64,000 nucleotides of DNA from Setaria digitata (Eukaryota; Nematoda; Chromadorea; Rhabditida; Setariidae), in the NCBI GenBank assembly GCA_003640385.1, contig RCAB01000210.1:1-64000 (forward strand), read 5' to 3'. How positions within the stretch are numbered: position 1 is the first letter of the stretch; each line of letters begins with the position of its first letter. Positions 1-11,667 of this stretch are shown here, one piece after another. The notes beneath the pieces are model-generated. The model did no database searches. It was given only the letters and a program-made list of their open reading frames with translations, and was not told where the DNA came from. The translations under genes and the position numbers were made by a program.

Positions 1-481
1 TAATAATAATAATAATAATAATGATAAAATGGAGATTAGAAAACAAACAATACCAATTATGCATCGCTTTTCTTTCATAATACTTATAGGACTGGTAGGG
101 AATACTCTACAATCAATCATCAAAACATTTTCTGAAGGTTCCACCCAAAAGTTCAGGTGGGACATTAATAATACTGTTATGCCCCTAAAAAAGAATCAGC
201 AATCCCAAGAATTGGATTCATTAATGGGGTGAATGAACTATTAAAAATGAAGAATTAAGTGAACCGAAGCAAACACTAAATCGATAGAAATTCGTAGATG
301 AGAGGAATAGAAAGAACTTTTTATTGTTTTAAAATGAATACAACGTCAAAAACACGAGAAATCAAACATCACTGACGAGATCATCAAAGATATTGGTTGA
401 TTTCGGCATTTTTTTAAAGGAAATATCATTTAATCGCAATATCGGTATCTGAAAAAGATAAAGTTTTAACTAATTACTTTG
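1..481. other. intergenic, 3' flank of WDR55-like gene
   Basis: The window opens in a short TAA trinucleotide run (bases 1 to about 23). The rest is AT-rich DNA downstream of the minus-strand WDR55-like stop codon. A short open frame here has no splice context or recognisable motif. I see no gene. Confidence 0.6.
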
Positions 482-2414
482 TTAAGAAGAGCATCGTTTA
501 TAAATTTGAGAAGCGCTACAGACAACATAACTAACTTTGCTTAGCAAATCTGGCAAATACCAGAATTTCACAGTTGATTCCAAGCAACCAACACTTATAA
601 GACATTTCTTGTCACATGTAATAGACAGTTGCTGCACGCCACCGGCATGTAAACCAATACTACCCATATTTTTATTTGGACACAAATGAGTTATCCTTAA
701 AAAAGGTGCAAACACAGTTAGAATGACAAGAAAGCTGTAAACAAAAGAACAGAATCGAACTAAGAAATTTACAATTATGCTCCTGTTATGCTCCTTACGC
801 AACTTTTTTTTTTAAATGAACAGTCCAACATAGAGAAATATGAACTATAACCTTAGCTCATCATCTTCATTTGAGCCCGTTAACAAAATGCCAAGTCTGA
901 GAAGCTGCATGGAATCAATTCCCAGTGGATGGTCGGTTTTAATCCTTTCTAACAGATTACCGTATTCTGCTACCTTGAATACTTCCAAATAGCCGTCACC
1001 GTTCCCAACATAACAATATCTGAAATCGTAATTAATTTTACTTTGCTGCTTTGTTAATAGATATTTAGCTTTAACAAACATAAAAAAAAAAATCTCCTCC
1101 ACACTTTTTTCCTCAGATTGATCAGAACTAAAGAAACGATGACCTGGGTTCAGCAATTTCAGTTATAAAAATTGACAAATCAACATAAAAATAGAAAATA
1201 ATAACTTGTGTGTAACAGCTAAGCACAAAAGTTCGCCATGCATGGGTTCCGATCGAACTAATAACTTTTGCCTTCGAAAATCGTATGCTCCGAGAGTTCC
1301 ATCAGAACTAGCTGCTAGCAAGGCATTTCCAGCAACAGCAAAATCATTTATAATGTCCTCCTGTTCATTAAAACAACAAACCATCGGTTCTTTGGCTCGT
1401 AAATCCCACAGTTTCACCTTAAGAGCAAAAAATTTCAATATATTGGAAAGCATCACTTTTGTAATAGTAAATTTAGATTAAATTTTGTAAATCTTTCGAC
1501 AAAAGAAATCAGCCAGGTGATGAAATACACTTGAAGTTCGATAAGTGAAAATAGCAAGTAGTCATTAAAACATTTTCAGTAATAAGAATGTTTCATTATG
1601 CAATTTCTTAAGAAATTTGGATGAAGTCATTGGTTTGTGAATTATCAAATGCTATATTTTCATCTACAATCGCCTTTATTTTACTAAAAGGAAAAATTAC
1701 TGTCATGAAATAATTTACTTCACCGTACTCATCACCCGTAACGACCTGCTGATGCTTCACTGACGTAGCTGCCAAAACATGGAGAGCGTTAGTCTTACGA
1801 TCATGACTTTTCTGAATGCACCGAGTCCTAAGGAAACAAATTACAATCATCTATCTTTTTTCTAAAGCAACAATGAATGTGAACTTTGGGAAACATATAA
1901 GTGCATACCATTTCCCAATTAAGTTGAGCATATATTATGTTCACATAATCAAGTAAGCTGTGATTACATTGTTTATGTAATAAAGCTACTCGATTAACCT
2001 TTTATTTGCATCAATATCATACACACACAGAGCTCGATTTTCTCCAACAGCAAACAACTCCTCGCCACAACTAGAGAAGGAAATTTCTCGCACAGCCCTT
2101 TTCAATTTCTTACAGGCTAAAATCTGAAAGCAGCTTTAAAAAGAGAGCCATGCGAGTCATGAACTGTAATGCGAGTTTTTGCTCTGAAATAAGATTTATA
2201 TTTTTGTCAATGTTTGTTCATCTACTTATAATACATCTCTCATTATAGAATTTTACATCCAAGAAACTGCAATCATAACCTCAATCTTCGTTTCCAGCAG
2301 GTCGAAAGTGCAGAATCTGATGGAACCATCCATAAACCCAATTGCCAGTCGGTTGCCTGATGAAGGATGAACTGCTACCCGTACGGGTTTACTCGTCCCA
2401 AAATCTTTCTCCAT
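482..2414 (-). CDS. WDR55: WD40-repeat protein, WDR55-like
   Basis: Six minus-strand exons join in frame: 2414-2280, 2123-1999, 1827-1719, 1417-1217, 1045-852 and 695-482, giving about 325 residues. Family knowledge: WDR55 is a nucleolar WD40 propeller protein needed for rRNA processing. Recognition rests on WD-type blades such as VKLWDLRAKEP (exon 4), SSDGTLGAYDFRRQKLLV, VGNGDGYLEVFKV and STVKFWYLPDL near the C terminus, in the order seen in WDR55. The protein ends soon after the last blade, so it lacks the long charged tail of vertebrate WDR55. The start is the ATG at 2414; an acceptor-like AG lies just upstream, so trans-splicing or a further 5' exon is possible. The least certain boundary is the start of exon 5 (1045 or 1019). 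It is divergent from the NOC4-like gene, also a ribosome-biogenesis factor. Confidence 0.85.
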
Positions 2415-2942
2415 TTCTAAGATTTTATAAGAAAACGGTGTGAGTATAATATAAAAGCGTTTTTCGAATAAATTCCACTACGTGTTAAAAATGGAGAAAA
2501 GTAAGTAAAATATAGAAATGAGGATGCGACTAAAAAAGTGAACCTGGTGGATAATTTGCTAGATAAAAACATGTGACACGAGAATTACAAGAACACAGAC
2601 TACGGAAAGCATGAGAAAATACCCCAGATGTCTCCAGCACGCAAGGCGACCAGGAATAAGACCAAGCTCGACTCTTCTCGCTGTGTACCATTGAGCAGTA
2701 TCGTGAACAAGAGACGCAGAGTCACATCTCGAATCCACTGTGAGTTAGCGATAGTCAGTACTTTCGTCTCTAGTTCGAGAGACTAGTAGCACCTAAAATA
2801 TGGAGATGGATATGTTGTTGATTGTATTTTCACCTCAAATTAATTTCCTCATATTTCCCCATTAATACTGTTTATCACTTAATCGCTGTCTCTCTTTCAG
2901 GATAAGCAGGTTAGATATCGTAGTAACGGAAAATAATACCAG
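2415..2942. promoter_or_regulatory. shared divergent promoter region
   Basis: These 528 bases separate the start codons of the WDR55-like (-) and NOC4-like (+) genes. They probably hold both promoters and 5' UTRs. I see no TATA box or other motif I would defend, and the region includes a patch of more balanced base composition around 2620-2790. Confidence 0.5.
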
Positions 2943-5900
2943 ATGGGATCTGGAAACGATGTGGAAATCTGGAAAGAAAGGTTCAGTACTTTTTCACCGG
3001 AAGTGAGTTTTAATTGTTGTTGGCCAATAAATACTTCTGATTTTTCCGTTTTCTGCACTGGTTATTGGCTTGATAATTATTGCAGTAATTATAGGTTCCT
3101 TCCTTTCGTTTAAAATCGTCCTCTTTAAGATGAGAGAGCTAATACCTCTTGCAGAGAACGCCGAATTCTTCATTGATCTAAAGTTAATTCTTAGAAAACT
3201 AGTGCTTGACGATTTGTCCTATTTTTAGTAGAAAAATGCTACTTAATCATTTATTGCTCGCTTACTGAAGAAATGTAGTGATTTAAGATGGGCAACATAC
3301 GGTAAGGTTAAAGAGGAGAAAAAAAGCTACTCGTGTTTTGTGCGTCATGATGTTTTAGGACTTGGCTGAAGAGTTAATGAAGATTGAAGCCTTTTCTGTC
3401 GATGGAACAAACAAACGTATCTTGTCTGAGTCCTTAAATTGTGCGCTTACTGTAAGTACTTATTTTTTCTTCTTTTAATTTTCCGTCTTCAAAAAATTTG
3501 GTGACAACTGCTGACTGCTATATGCTGTACTCTCTGGTGGCAAACTGATAACTGATTAATTGCCTAAGGTTTGTTATGTTCATAGAAACGAAATCGACTG
3601 TTGAAGGATCTAGATACTTTGTTCATTTTAATTCAAACTGGAATTTTTAGGGATTCCTAGAGTTGCTTCTGGGCGCAGAAAAAATCGGACCAAAAAGGCT
3701 GAAGGAACTAATTACTGACTTCTTCAGGCATAGAGATTTATACATTTTGGTTTTAAAGCAAGTCACTCCCAAGATATCTGTAAGTTTACTACCACTCTTT
3801 AGTCTTTTAGACTTAATTTCTTCTTGATAATCCTTATGGAATTTTCAGGACCTACATGAGGAAGTACAGTTCTGGAATATGTATCGGTTTTTGCGATACC
3901 TGCCTCTTCCAACCGGGAAAATGCATGCTCACTTTTACGAAGCAAAAAGTAATAACCTTGAAGCTATTCTTTGCTTTTTTCTGAACCCATAGGATTTTAT
4001 TATCTCCTCCTTCAAAAAGTCGTTTAAACTTCATTCCACGAAATTCATTTAGCTTGTTAGAACTCCTAAATTTCAGCAAATGTCATCCGACACTGGAAGG
4101 TTCGAAAAACGAAACGGTGTTATCAGGAAGCTTGGCTGCAATTATTGAAACATGAGGTATAATGTAAAACTTTTTGCGGATATTAGTTTGTTTATTTTAA
4201 TCCCAAGTTGCTAGCAGGCATATTTTGGGTATGAAAAACTCTTATTCTGAAAATACTTGTCAGAATTCTCACGAAATAGAAGAGTAATTTAAAGTAGATA
4301 AGCTAATTATTTGTAAGATAAATTTGATTCTTTTAAGCTCCCGAAATCTTTGTTGAAAAAAATGATGCCATATTTGGTCGATCATGTGATTGATTCCTTC
4401 AGAGAGCCTTTTCTTATTGGTGATTTCTTATTTCGCATTTTCAAGATGGGCGAAATTTTTGCATTACTTTCTCTAGCCGGCATTTTCAAAATGGTTGTGA
4501 AATATAACTTGTGAGTTCTCTTCATTTTCATTTCTGAATTTCATTACTCACAGAGTCTTTGGAATTGTTGAATATTGTGTGACAAATGATTCAATTTAAA
4601 GTACCACTTGTTACTATTTTCAGTGAATTCTCCAATTTTTACCAGCGTGCTTACGAATTAATAACACCATCAGTGTGTTATTTGAATTACAGGGAAAAAT
4701 TTTTTACCCTTCTGGATACTTTTCTTTCATCATCGTAAGTTTTATTTGTTTCAAAAGTCCAGATAAATTTGCAGCCAAGCTCACCCTCAAGTTAATTGCA
4801 TTAATTGCACTTTTTCTAGTCATTTCTATCATCTGTTTTTTATGTCTTTTTTTCCTAATAAAATTATCATAACTAACACTAGTAAATCTTTTTGTACTTC
4901 TCGTAGGAATTTGCAGACACCTTCCGGTATATATTATTGCTGCATTTGTGAAACGTTTGTCTTGGTTGACTCTTGTAGCACCTGTTTTTTGTCAGGAACC
5001 TTTGTTTGCTTTGATAGGAAATTTGATCATACGACATAAGGATGTGGAATTTTTGATTCACAGGGACAATCCGGGTATTTTATGATTTTATTCTTTGGTT
5101 TTATTTTCACTGTCAGTACGTAAGTAATATTTTTTTGTTTGTAAATAGATATTGTCTGTTGGAATTCTTCAAGATCCTGGAATCCTGATCTGATCACATA
5201 CTTCTAGATTTTCATTTTTTACAGTAACATTTTTTGATGACCCCTATGATGAAAAACGAACGGACTTGCAAAAGTGTAGAGCTATGGAAAGTTCATTGTG
5301 GGAGATCAAGGTTTTGCTATATTTTATTCTCTCTTAATTTTTGCTGTAAAATATTGAAAAACTATGAAAAAAAAAAAAAAAAAAAAAAAAAAAAACAAAT
5401 TAACGTACCAGTCTTCCTTTGATTTTTTGACTATGCTGTATTAAATTTTGTTTAGCATTTATTTTTTGACAGACGCTGCAACGGCACTGGTTTGTTGATG
5501 TATCGAAAAGAGCGAATTTCATTAACAAAAAAATGCAGAGAATGGAATCGTTTGTAAACTGGAAAAATAATGACGGGTATTTTACAAAACTGTTGTCAAG
5601 GAAATTTGGAAGTGATCTCTTAAAATATAAGGAGGAAGAAAAGTTCCGAAGAAATCAGGTCTGCTCTATTTTAATTGTAACGTTAAAAATAAATAAATAA
5701 AAAATCCATGGTATATGGTCAAAACATGCAATACGTGTTTGGTTAAGAATGCTCTTATTTTGAACTCATATAAGCGAATTTGTAATAAAAAATTTAGCCT
5801 TTATGCACAAGGAGATTGAAATTTAGGAGCAAGAATCCTCTTCGGATGACTGCGCTCAACAGAATGATAACCAGCCAGTTAAAAAGCGATCGAGAATGAT

Positions 5901-6000
5901 AGGAAATATGAACGATTCCGATTATATAGTTCCAATTAGCGACAGCGAACCACTAGTTCATCTTTTTAGTGATGATTTTAAGGTGCAGAATTGTATTTAA
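2943..6000 (+). CDS. NOC4L: nucleolar complex protein 4 homologue (NOC4-like)
   Basis: Eleven exons join in frame: 2943-3002, 3359-3451, 3651-3779, 3849-3948, 4077-4156, 4338-4510, 4624-4734, 4917-5074, 5225-5310, 5473-5658 and 5827-6000, giving 449 residues. Family knowledge: Noc4 with Nop14 is needed for 40S ribosomal subunit maturation in the nucleolus and carries a CBF/Mak21 domain. Diagnostic segments are YQEAWLQLLKHE, FYQRAYELITPSVCYLNYR, HLPVYIIAAFVKRLSWLTL, FFDDPYDEKRTDLQKCRAME and SSLWEIKTLQRHW, in NOC4L order. The C terminus is acidic/serine-rich with a basic KKRSR patch. A poly-A run of about 29 bases lies in the intron at 5368-5395. The length is slightly below that of animal NOC4L (about 500 residues). 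Confidence 0.93.
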
Positions 6001-6614
6001 TTCTTCACATTATAAACCGCTAATTATCAGGATTGACAATCCTAAATAATTGTGTTAGTTCCTTATTTCATTATATTGTTGTTATAAGGTCCCAATCATG
6101 GATATTTCATATATCCCGAAGCAGATTCGCCGCACAATTGTCACTATTTGGATTGTTTTACTTATTTTCGTTATTGTTGTCTTGTTTTCCCAATAAATTT
6201 AAAAGTTCCGTTTGTTAGTTCCTTTTTTCTTATCTATAGTTCTTCCTAAAAACAAGAGATACCGAAGCTTTAAATTAAACTGTTTTTTTTTTTTTTTTTT
6301 TCGTTAGCAGAAGGATACAATGAGTATAATAATCTTCACATAACATTTGCGGAGAGTATTCCCGTGAAAAGTTGGAAATAGAATTATCTACCGTTTTTCT
6401 AATAATCTTCACTTATCCTCCGCAGAATTTATGGCTCGTTGTACCACTAATGTTTGTTTTACTTTAGGTTTCAATTAGTCATATGAGAAAAAACATGAAC
6501 AAGCAAAGTAAAGAGGGTGTAGTTTATTAGAAATAAAATTTTTGTAAGCCTCGAATTTTCCACGATGAAGCATTATTTCAAACGAAGTTAATCAACAGAA
6601 GTTTCAGTCATTCT
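6001..6614. other. intergenic, NOC4L to MRPL4
   Basis: AT-rich spacer between two plus-strand genes, holding the NOC4L 3' UTR and a T homopolymer around 6283-6301. An open frame at 6033-6218 is low-complexity and hydrophobic and has no support as a gene. Confidence 0.5.
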
Positions 6615-8006
6615 ATGCTGTCAACGCAGTTGGTTCGCGTACTCTCGTTGTTCAGGAAAAATCCATTACGTTGTAATTTGCTATTCTGTCACAGTGCTCC
6701 GGAAATCCCGACAACCTCGGAAGAACTAGCGTTATGGAAAATTGAAAGAAACAATCCGTTTATCGAAATTCCTCAGGCATGGGTAACGACAATGGCGAAG
6801 GAAAGGGTCTGATTTACTATCTTCGAGTGTCGATTAAGACCAAAAATCCAAATTGGTTTTTTTCATTATGAAACTTTTTTGAATTAACTTTGATAAATTC
6901 TTCTCAAATGGCATATTACACGATGATTTATAGGAATTTCGTGTGGATTTAATCAGTCTACATCCAAGTATTTTCCGGACTACACCAAGGATTGATTTGT
7001 TGCATCGCAATATTACTTGGCAGGAGAATTATCGGAATCTAGCAATAACCAAGCAGTTATCTAAAAAAGAAATGCCCGGCGGTGGACATAAACCATGGCC
7101 TCAAAAGAAAACTGGTCGACATCACGCTGGCTCTATCAGATCTCCTCATTTCCGTCTTAGCGGGTTCGTCTTCAGGAAATTTAGTGCAGCAGCAAATTTC
7201 TTGTATCTCCAGATACTCAGCAACACGTCTCTGTCTCGGTTGCCAACATCATCTTTTTTTTTAAATATTATTTTTAGTTTTGCCAACGGAATACGTGGAC
7301 CTAGGACATGGTTTTATGTACTACCGGATGCGATTAGATTAGAAGGTTTATGTGTAGCAGTAACAATTAAACATGTACAAAACGATTTGGTTATCGTTGA
7401 TGATTTTGCCAGCTTACCAAGTAACAGTGCTCAATTCATGCACGACCTTGCCGACTCGAGAAATTGGGGCTATTCGGTATTATTTGTCAACGACAGTTCT
7501 GAAGTAAGTAGACTTCTTTTTCTCTAGCTGCTGTTATATTATTATGTTCCAATAGTCCTGCCGTTCTACATTTGCATGACCAACACTGGTTCTCATATAA
7601 CTCGAAAATCATACGAACAAGAAAACAAGTTGGGAGAGATTGGAAAACGTAGACTTAAAAAATGATAGTTCGGAATTATACACATAACAAGGCGCTTCAT
7701 TTTTAAATTTGCTATTTGTCTAATTCCTTATCTAACTTTTAGGTACCGGAAAATTTGGTAGAGGTATGCGACAAAATACCAACATTCAATGTTATGCCAG
7801 TCTATGGACTAAACTGTTTTAGTTTAGTAAAGCACGAAACCGTGGTGTTTTCTCTAGCAGCTCTCCAATCATTTCAGTCACATATACTTTTCCATAAGAA
7901 TCGAGCACAGACATTGCAAAGAAAATACCGTTATGTTGATTACAAAAGAATTATCATGAATGAAGCAGAAAATGAGATTGATCCAGTTCATGTACCATTT
8001 ATTTGA
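6615..8006 (+). CDS. MRPL4: mitochondrial large-subunit ribosomal protein uL4m
   Basis: Four exons (6615-6806, 6934-7163, 7278-7503, 7743-8006) give 303 residues in frame. The protein is the mitochondrial homologue of ribosomal protein L4, which binds 23S-type rRNA in the large mitoribosomal subunit. The N terminus is basic and free of acidic residues (MLSTQLVRVLSLFRKNPLR), as for a mitochondrial presequence. The uL4 core shows in GGGHKPWPQKKTGRHHAGSI (the RNA-binding loop), GIRGPRTWFYVLPDAIRLEG and FNVMPVYGLNCFSLVKHETV. The length fits animal MRPL4 (about 300). The intron at 7164-7277 is open in one frame, so a naive ORF would read through it; removing it restores the glycine-rich loop. Confidence 0.93.
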
Positions 8007-9074
8007 AAAATTTCAATATATATGTTTCTGTTGAATAATTTGAAAAAAAAAAATGGTGTTAAACGCCTTATCGCATCATGAAAAACTTTCACTACAAATC
8101 GGTTAAGGAAACCCCTCACGGCTAAAAACATTTCGAGATTATTCATTTCTAGAATATCCAAGTTCTTACATTAAATAGGATTAACGGAACAAATTGTGTC
8201 GCACACAAACTATCTACCTGTCAACCAAAACTAATCAAAAACAATTTTCGTAAGCAGATTAATCTGTTTAAGTTATATATCTAACAGGGAAATCCTTCAA
8301 GCACACACACTTATACTTCAGAAGAAAGATCAGAAGAATGTGGATTTCGCAATTTTGAGTTCGGCAGCAATAGATTTTAACTTCAAAATTTCTCATATTT
8401 AAAGGAAATGTATTTCACATTGTTATCTTAGCAAAAATAATGATCTAATTATATGGATGATATGAGGAAGACCCATGTTATTTTAAACTCTATTCAGGAT
8501 GTCTTTTGTTACTAACTGAATATGATGTTTAAACAAAAATGGAATATTATACACATAGTGCTCTGGATAGGGGAACTGGGATAAATAAACTGTTGTCCTT
8601 TTTTGAAGTTCTATCTGTGTAAAAACTGTATAAATTTCATACACAGAAATGAAACACTAATGTAAATGATTATTTGGGAAATCCAAAACCGGCGAGGAAC
8701 TGCCCAAAAAAAAAAAAAAAAACCCAAAACTCAGGGCTCTTGCAGTGCGAACTCCATTTCCACAGGAACAAGGCCTGTTCATATACCGTTGATATACTCT
8801 CTGTTTAATAGCCAAAATCCCCTAACAAATCTATGAAAATTTCGCCTGCAGATGTCAGAATTAAATACGAACTGAGAAAAATTTTTTCTCGATTAGATCG
8901 TAGAAGAGAAAATTCTATAATGAAAGAAAAAAAAAACCCCAATCTACCCTAATCACTGTATCAAAATGTTTTGGAGAACGGAACTGAAGGCATGGTACGT
9001 TTAAGTTTACAAATGAAAGCACATGTTTGAACTATCATTACCATTAACAAAAACAAAGAAAGACAGATGCCGCT
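8007..9074. other. convergent intergenic region, MRPL4 / TBP
   Basis: The 3' flanks of MRPL4 (+) and TBP (-). Very AT-rich with several A homopolymers, for example near 8705-8722. I see no coding structure or RNA gene. Confidence 0.5.
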
Positions 9075-10899
9075 TTATTTCTTGAAACCTTTCAGAATTG
9101 GATAAATCTGATTGAATGCGTCATCGATATCTTTCTTATACTTGGCACCTGTTATAACAACCTGAAACAAACTGCAAATCTTATAATACAGAAATCATTT
9201 TGTGTTGAATAGCAAATAGATGTTCAACGAAAAAATACCCAAAAGAGCGCTTCAGCGATTGAAAAGCGCCGTCTAATTTTCATCAAATTCTAAAATACAT
9301 AGAACAAAGTTTTTGGTGAAACCTATGGACTATTTTTTCATTCATTCCAGCTTTGCAGAAAAACGTTATGGACCAGAAAACTCTTAAGCTTACCTTCCCA
9401 CTAACAAAAATAAGTAACACAACTCGTGGTTTCACCATCCGATAAATCAGCCCAGGAAAGAGTTCAGGCTCATATGTAGAGAACTGAGTGTGGGTTAGAC
9501 ATAAACCTTCCAGTTGTATGGGAAAACGCACATCACATGAACCAACCATATTTTGAACCTGAAGCAAATTTTTTTTTTAAAAAAAAAAAACCATATCAGA
9601 ACTTCGTGCCATCATACGCTTCTCATATTCTCAACTAACCTTAAATTCGGTAAATTTCGCATTAAAACCGAGTTTTTGTACTATTCTAGCGTATTTCCGT
9701 GCGGCAAGCCTAAAATTTAAATACAAATAATTTCATAAAATAGCGTTAGGTGAGGTAAGTACCCCACTTTCCCCTCTGACCCAACAAAACACAATTTGCA
9801 TCGTTGCAACATATGTGGTTTTGTAACTAGTACATACCTACTTGATTCCTCAGACTTTGCACCTGTACAAACCATCTTTCCTGATGAAAATATTAGAGCC
9901 GTTGTGCGAGGTTCACGAATACGCATTATAACGGCAGCAAAACGCTTTGGATTATATTCGGCATTTCTAGCATGAAGTGCTATTTTTTTCAAGTCTAGTG
10001 GCACACCTGTAATCGACGCTTATTATAAATACTACCGAGATTTTACGAAAAAGCACTTAGAATTTCTAGACATTCACCTAAGTTAACAGTAGATACTATA
10101 TTTTGCAGCGCTGGAGATGGAACATCAATCAACTGTGATCCAGGAGTTTGTGGTGGATTTGTTGAAACCATAGGAATATTTGATGCTGGCTGGAAATGAT
10201 CACCAGCAAGAGGAGTCATCGGTACAGCAAGATTTCCCGGACCCACTGAAGCGGGATTCATATCCTGAAACATGGCAAGACTATTTCTTCCAGTTTTTTA
10301 TAAACCGCAATTGTCATAAATTAAAAAAATTCACTTGAAAGACCGATCCAGGATTTCCACCAACATTTATAACACTGGAAGGTCCACCTCGTTCACCACT
10401 ATAGCTCAGCAGTGAGCCTGGACCACCCTGACTATTTAGTACTGACCCTAAAAATAAGCATGATGTATATATTAAGACTATGATAAATCTAGCAATAAAT
10501 GCAGCACCGTGGTAGAGCTGAATTTGAAAATTTCAACAGTGACAAAGAAATCGCAAAATTTAATATATATTGTGATAACTAGCCTGGCCCACCATGTTGT
10601 CCCAATATGCTACCGCCAAGTACAGAACTTGGCCCAGCACTTGCAAGTATCGAACTGGGCCCAGCACAGCTAATATTATTTAATCCTGATGTTGATCCAC
10701 TAGTGTTTCCTATCATCATTGATCCTGGCCCAAGATTGGTTGATGGACCGCTAATAATACTCGCTGTGCCTAGGATTGAGCTAGGCCCTGATCCTGTAAG
10801 TATTGATGCTGGGCCTGCAGTATGACTGCTGATCGGTGTCTGGCCACCAAGTGAAGTTATCACTGATGTCGACTGCGATGGACTTCCAAAATGATCCAT
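9075..10899 (-). CDS. TBP: TATA-box-binding protein
   Basis: Seven minus-strand exons join in frame: 10899-10584, 10447-10335, 10264-10078, 10006-9838, 9709-9640, 9558-9394 and 9161-9075, giving about 368 residues. TBP nucleates TFIID at promoters and serves all three RNA polymerases. The C-terminal saddle is complete: repeat 1 runs through [40 protein letters not shown] and CTGAKSEE; repeat 2 through [35 protein letters not shown] and [16 protein letters not shown]. The N terminus is a low-complexity Gly/Pro/Ser region with repeated GPSSIL/GPGS motifs, as in C. elegans TBP. The chosen start follows an acceptor-like TTTTGCAG (10911). Intron 1 either uses a GC donor after 10584 or a GT donor after 10593; both stay in frame and differ by three residues. 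Confidence 0.95.
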
Positions 10900-11667
10900 T
10901 AATTGAAGATCTGCAAAATTCGGAACAGCAATAAGCATTGTTTCTCCAGTGATCACACACATACTTTTTCCTGCACTACCAGTCTTTCAAAAATATTTGA
11001 ATCAACTATGAGAGAGTAAAATTTACTAAAATGAAATCGTGTCTGTGCGTGCAAAGTGATCTTTTCAAAACGAAAATGAATAGGTATCAAGAGCACATAT
11101 ATACTATACATATATATAGTATATATACGTTCTTTCCATTTTTCTGGAAGCAAAAGTACAGGGTTCAGGCTTCTGAATGAAGTGACGAAATTGGATATTT
11201 GCAAAGCAGTGAAATTAAAAACGGACATACGGATAATTTCAGGATGCGGACAGCAGTCAAGATGAGTTAGCAATGAAATGGCCCCTACGGGAAAGTATTT
11301 ATCAGTATTGATAACGCATGTTCAAACCAATAATTTAAATGCATTTTACGGGAAATGAGTAATGTCTGGATGAGATACCATTACTCTGAGTTGTAAACAA
11401 ACTTCCTGTCGATATGATAAAGGTCAATCGGTCCTCAAATTGACAAATTTACAGGACATTTTGCAACACATTTTTCGAATCAATGGCCAAATCGTCATCA
11501 AATCTTAACGATATTTTCGTTTCGAGAGTGAAACACGTTGAACAGCTAGAAATCCGCCGTGTTTATTTTTTGTTGGCCTGATTTTTGGATAGCTCGATTT
11601 TCGAGGTAAAATGAGGGGAAGTCCGGAGATAAAATTATTCTATTGTCTAAAGTGTTGCTTTCAGGAG
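10900..11667. promoter_or_regulatory. divergent promoter region, TBP / TTC27
   Basis: Spacer of about 770 bases between two start codons facing away from each other. An acceptor-like AG sits just before each presumed start (10911 on the minus strand, 11664 on the plus strand). A 12-bp inverted repeat of TA-rich sequence lies at 11097-11126 with a 6-base loop. Overlapping short open frames show no motif. Confidence 0.5.
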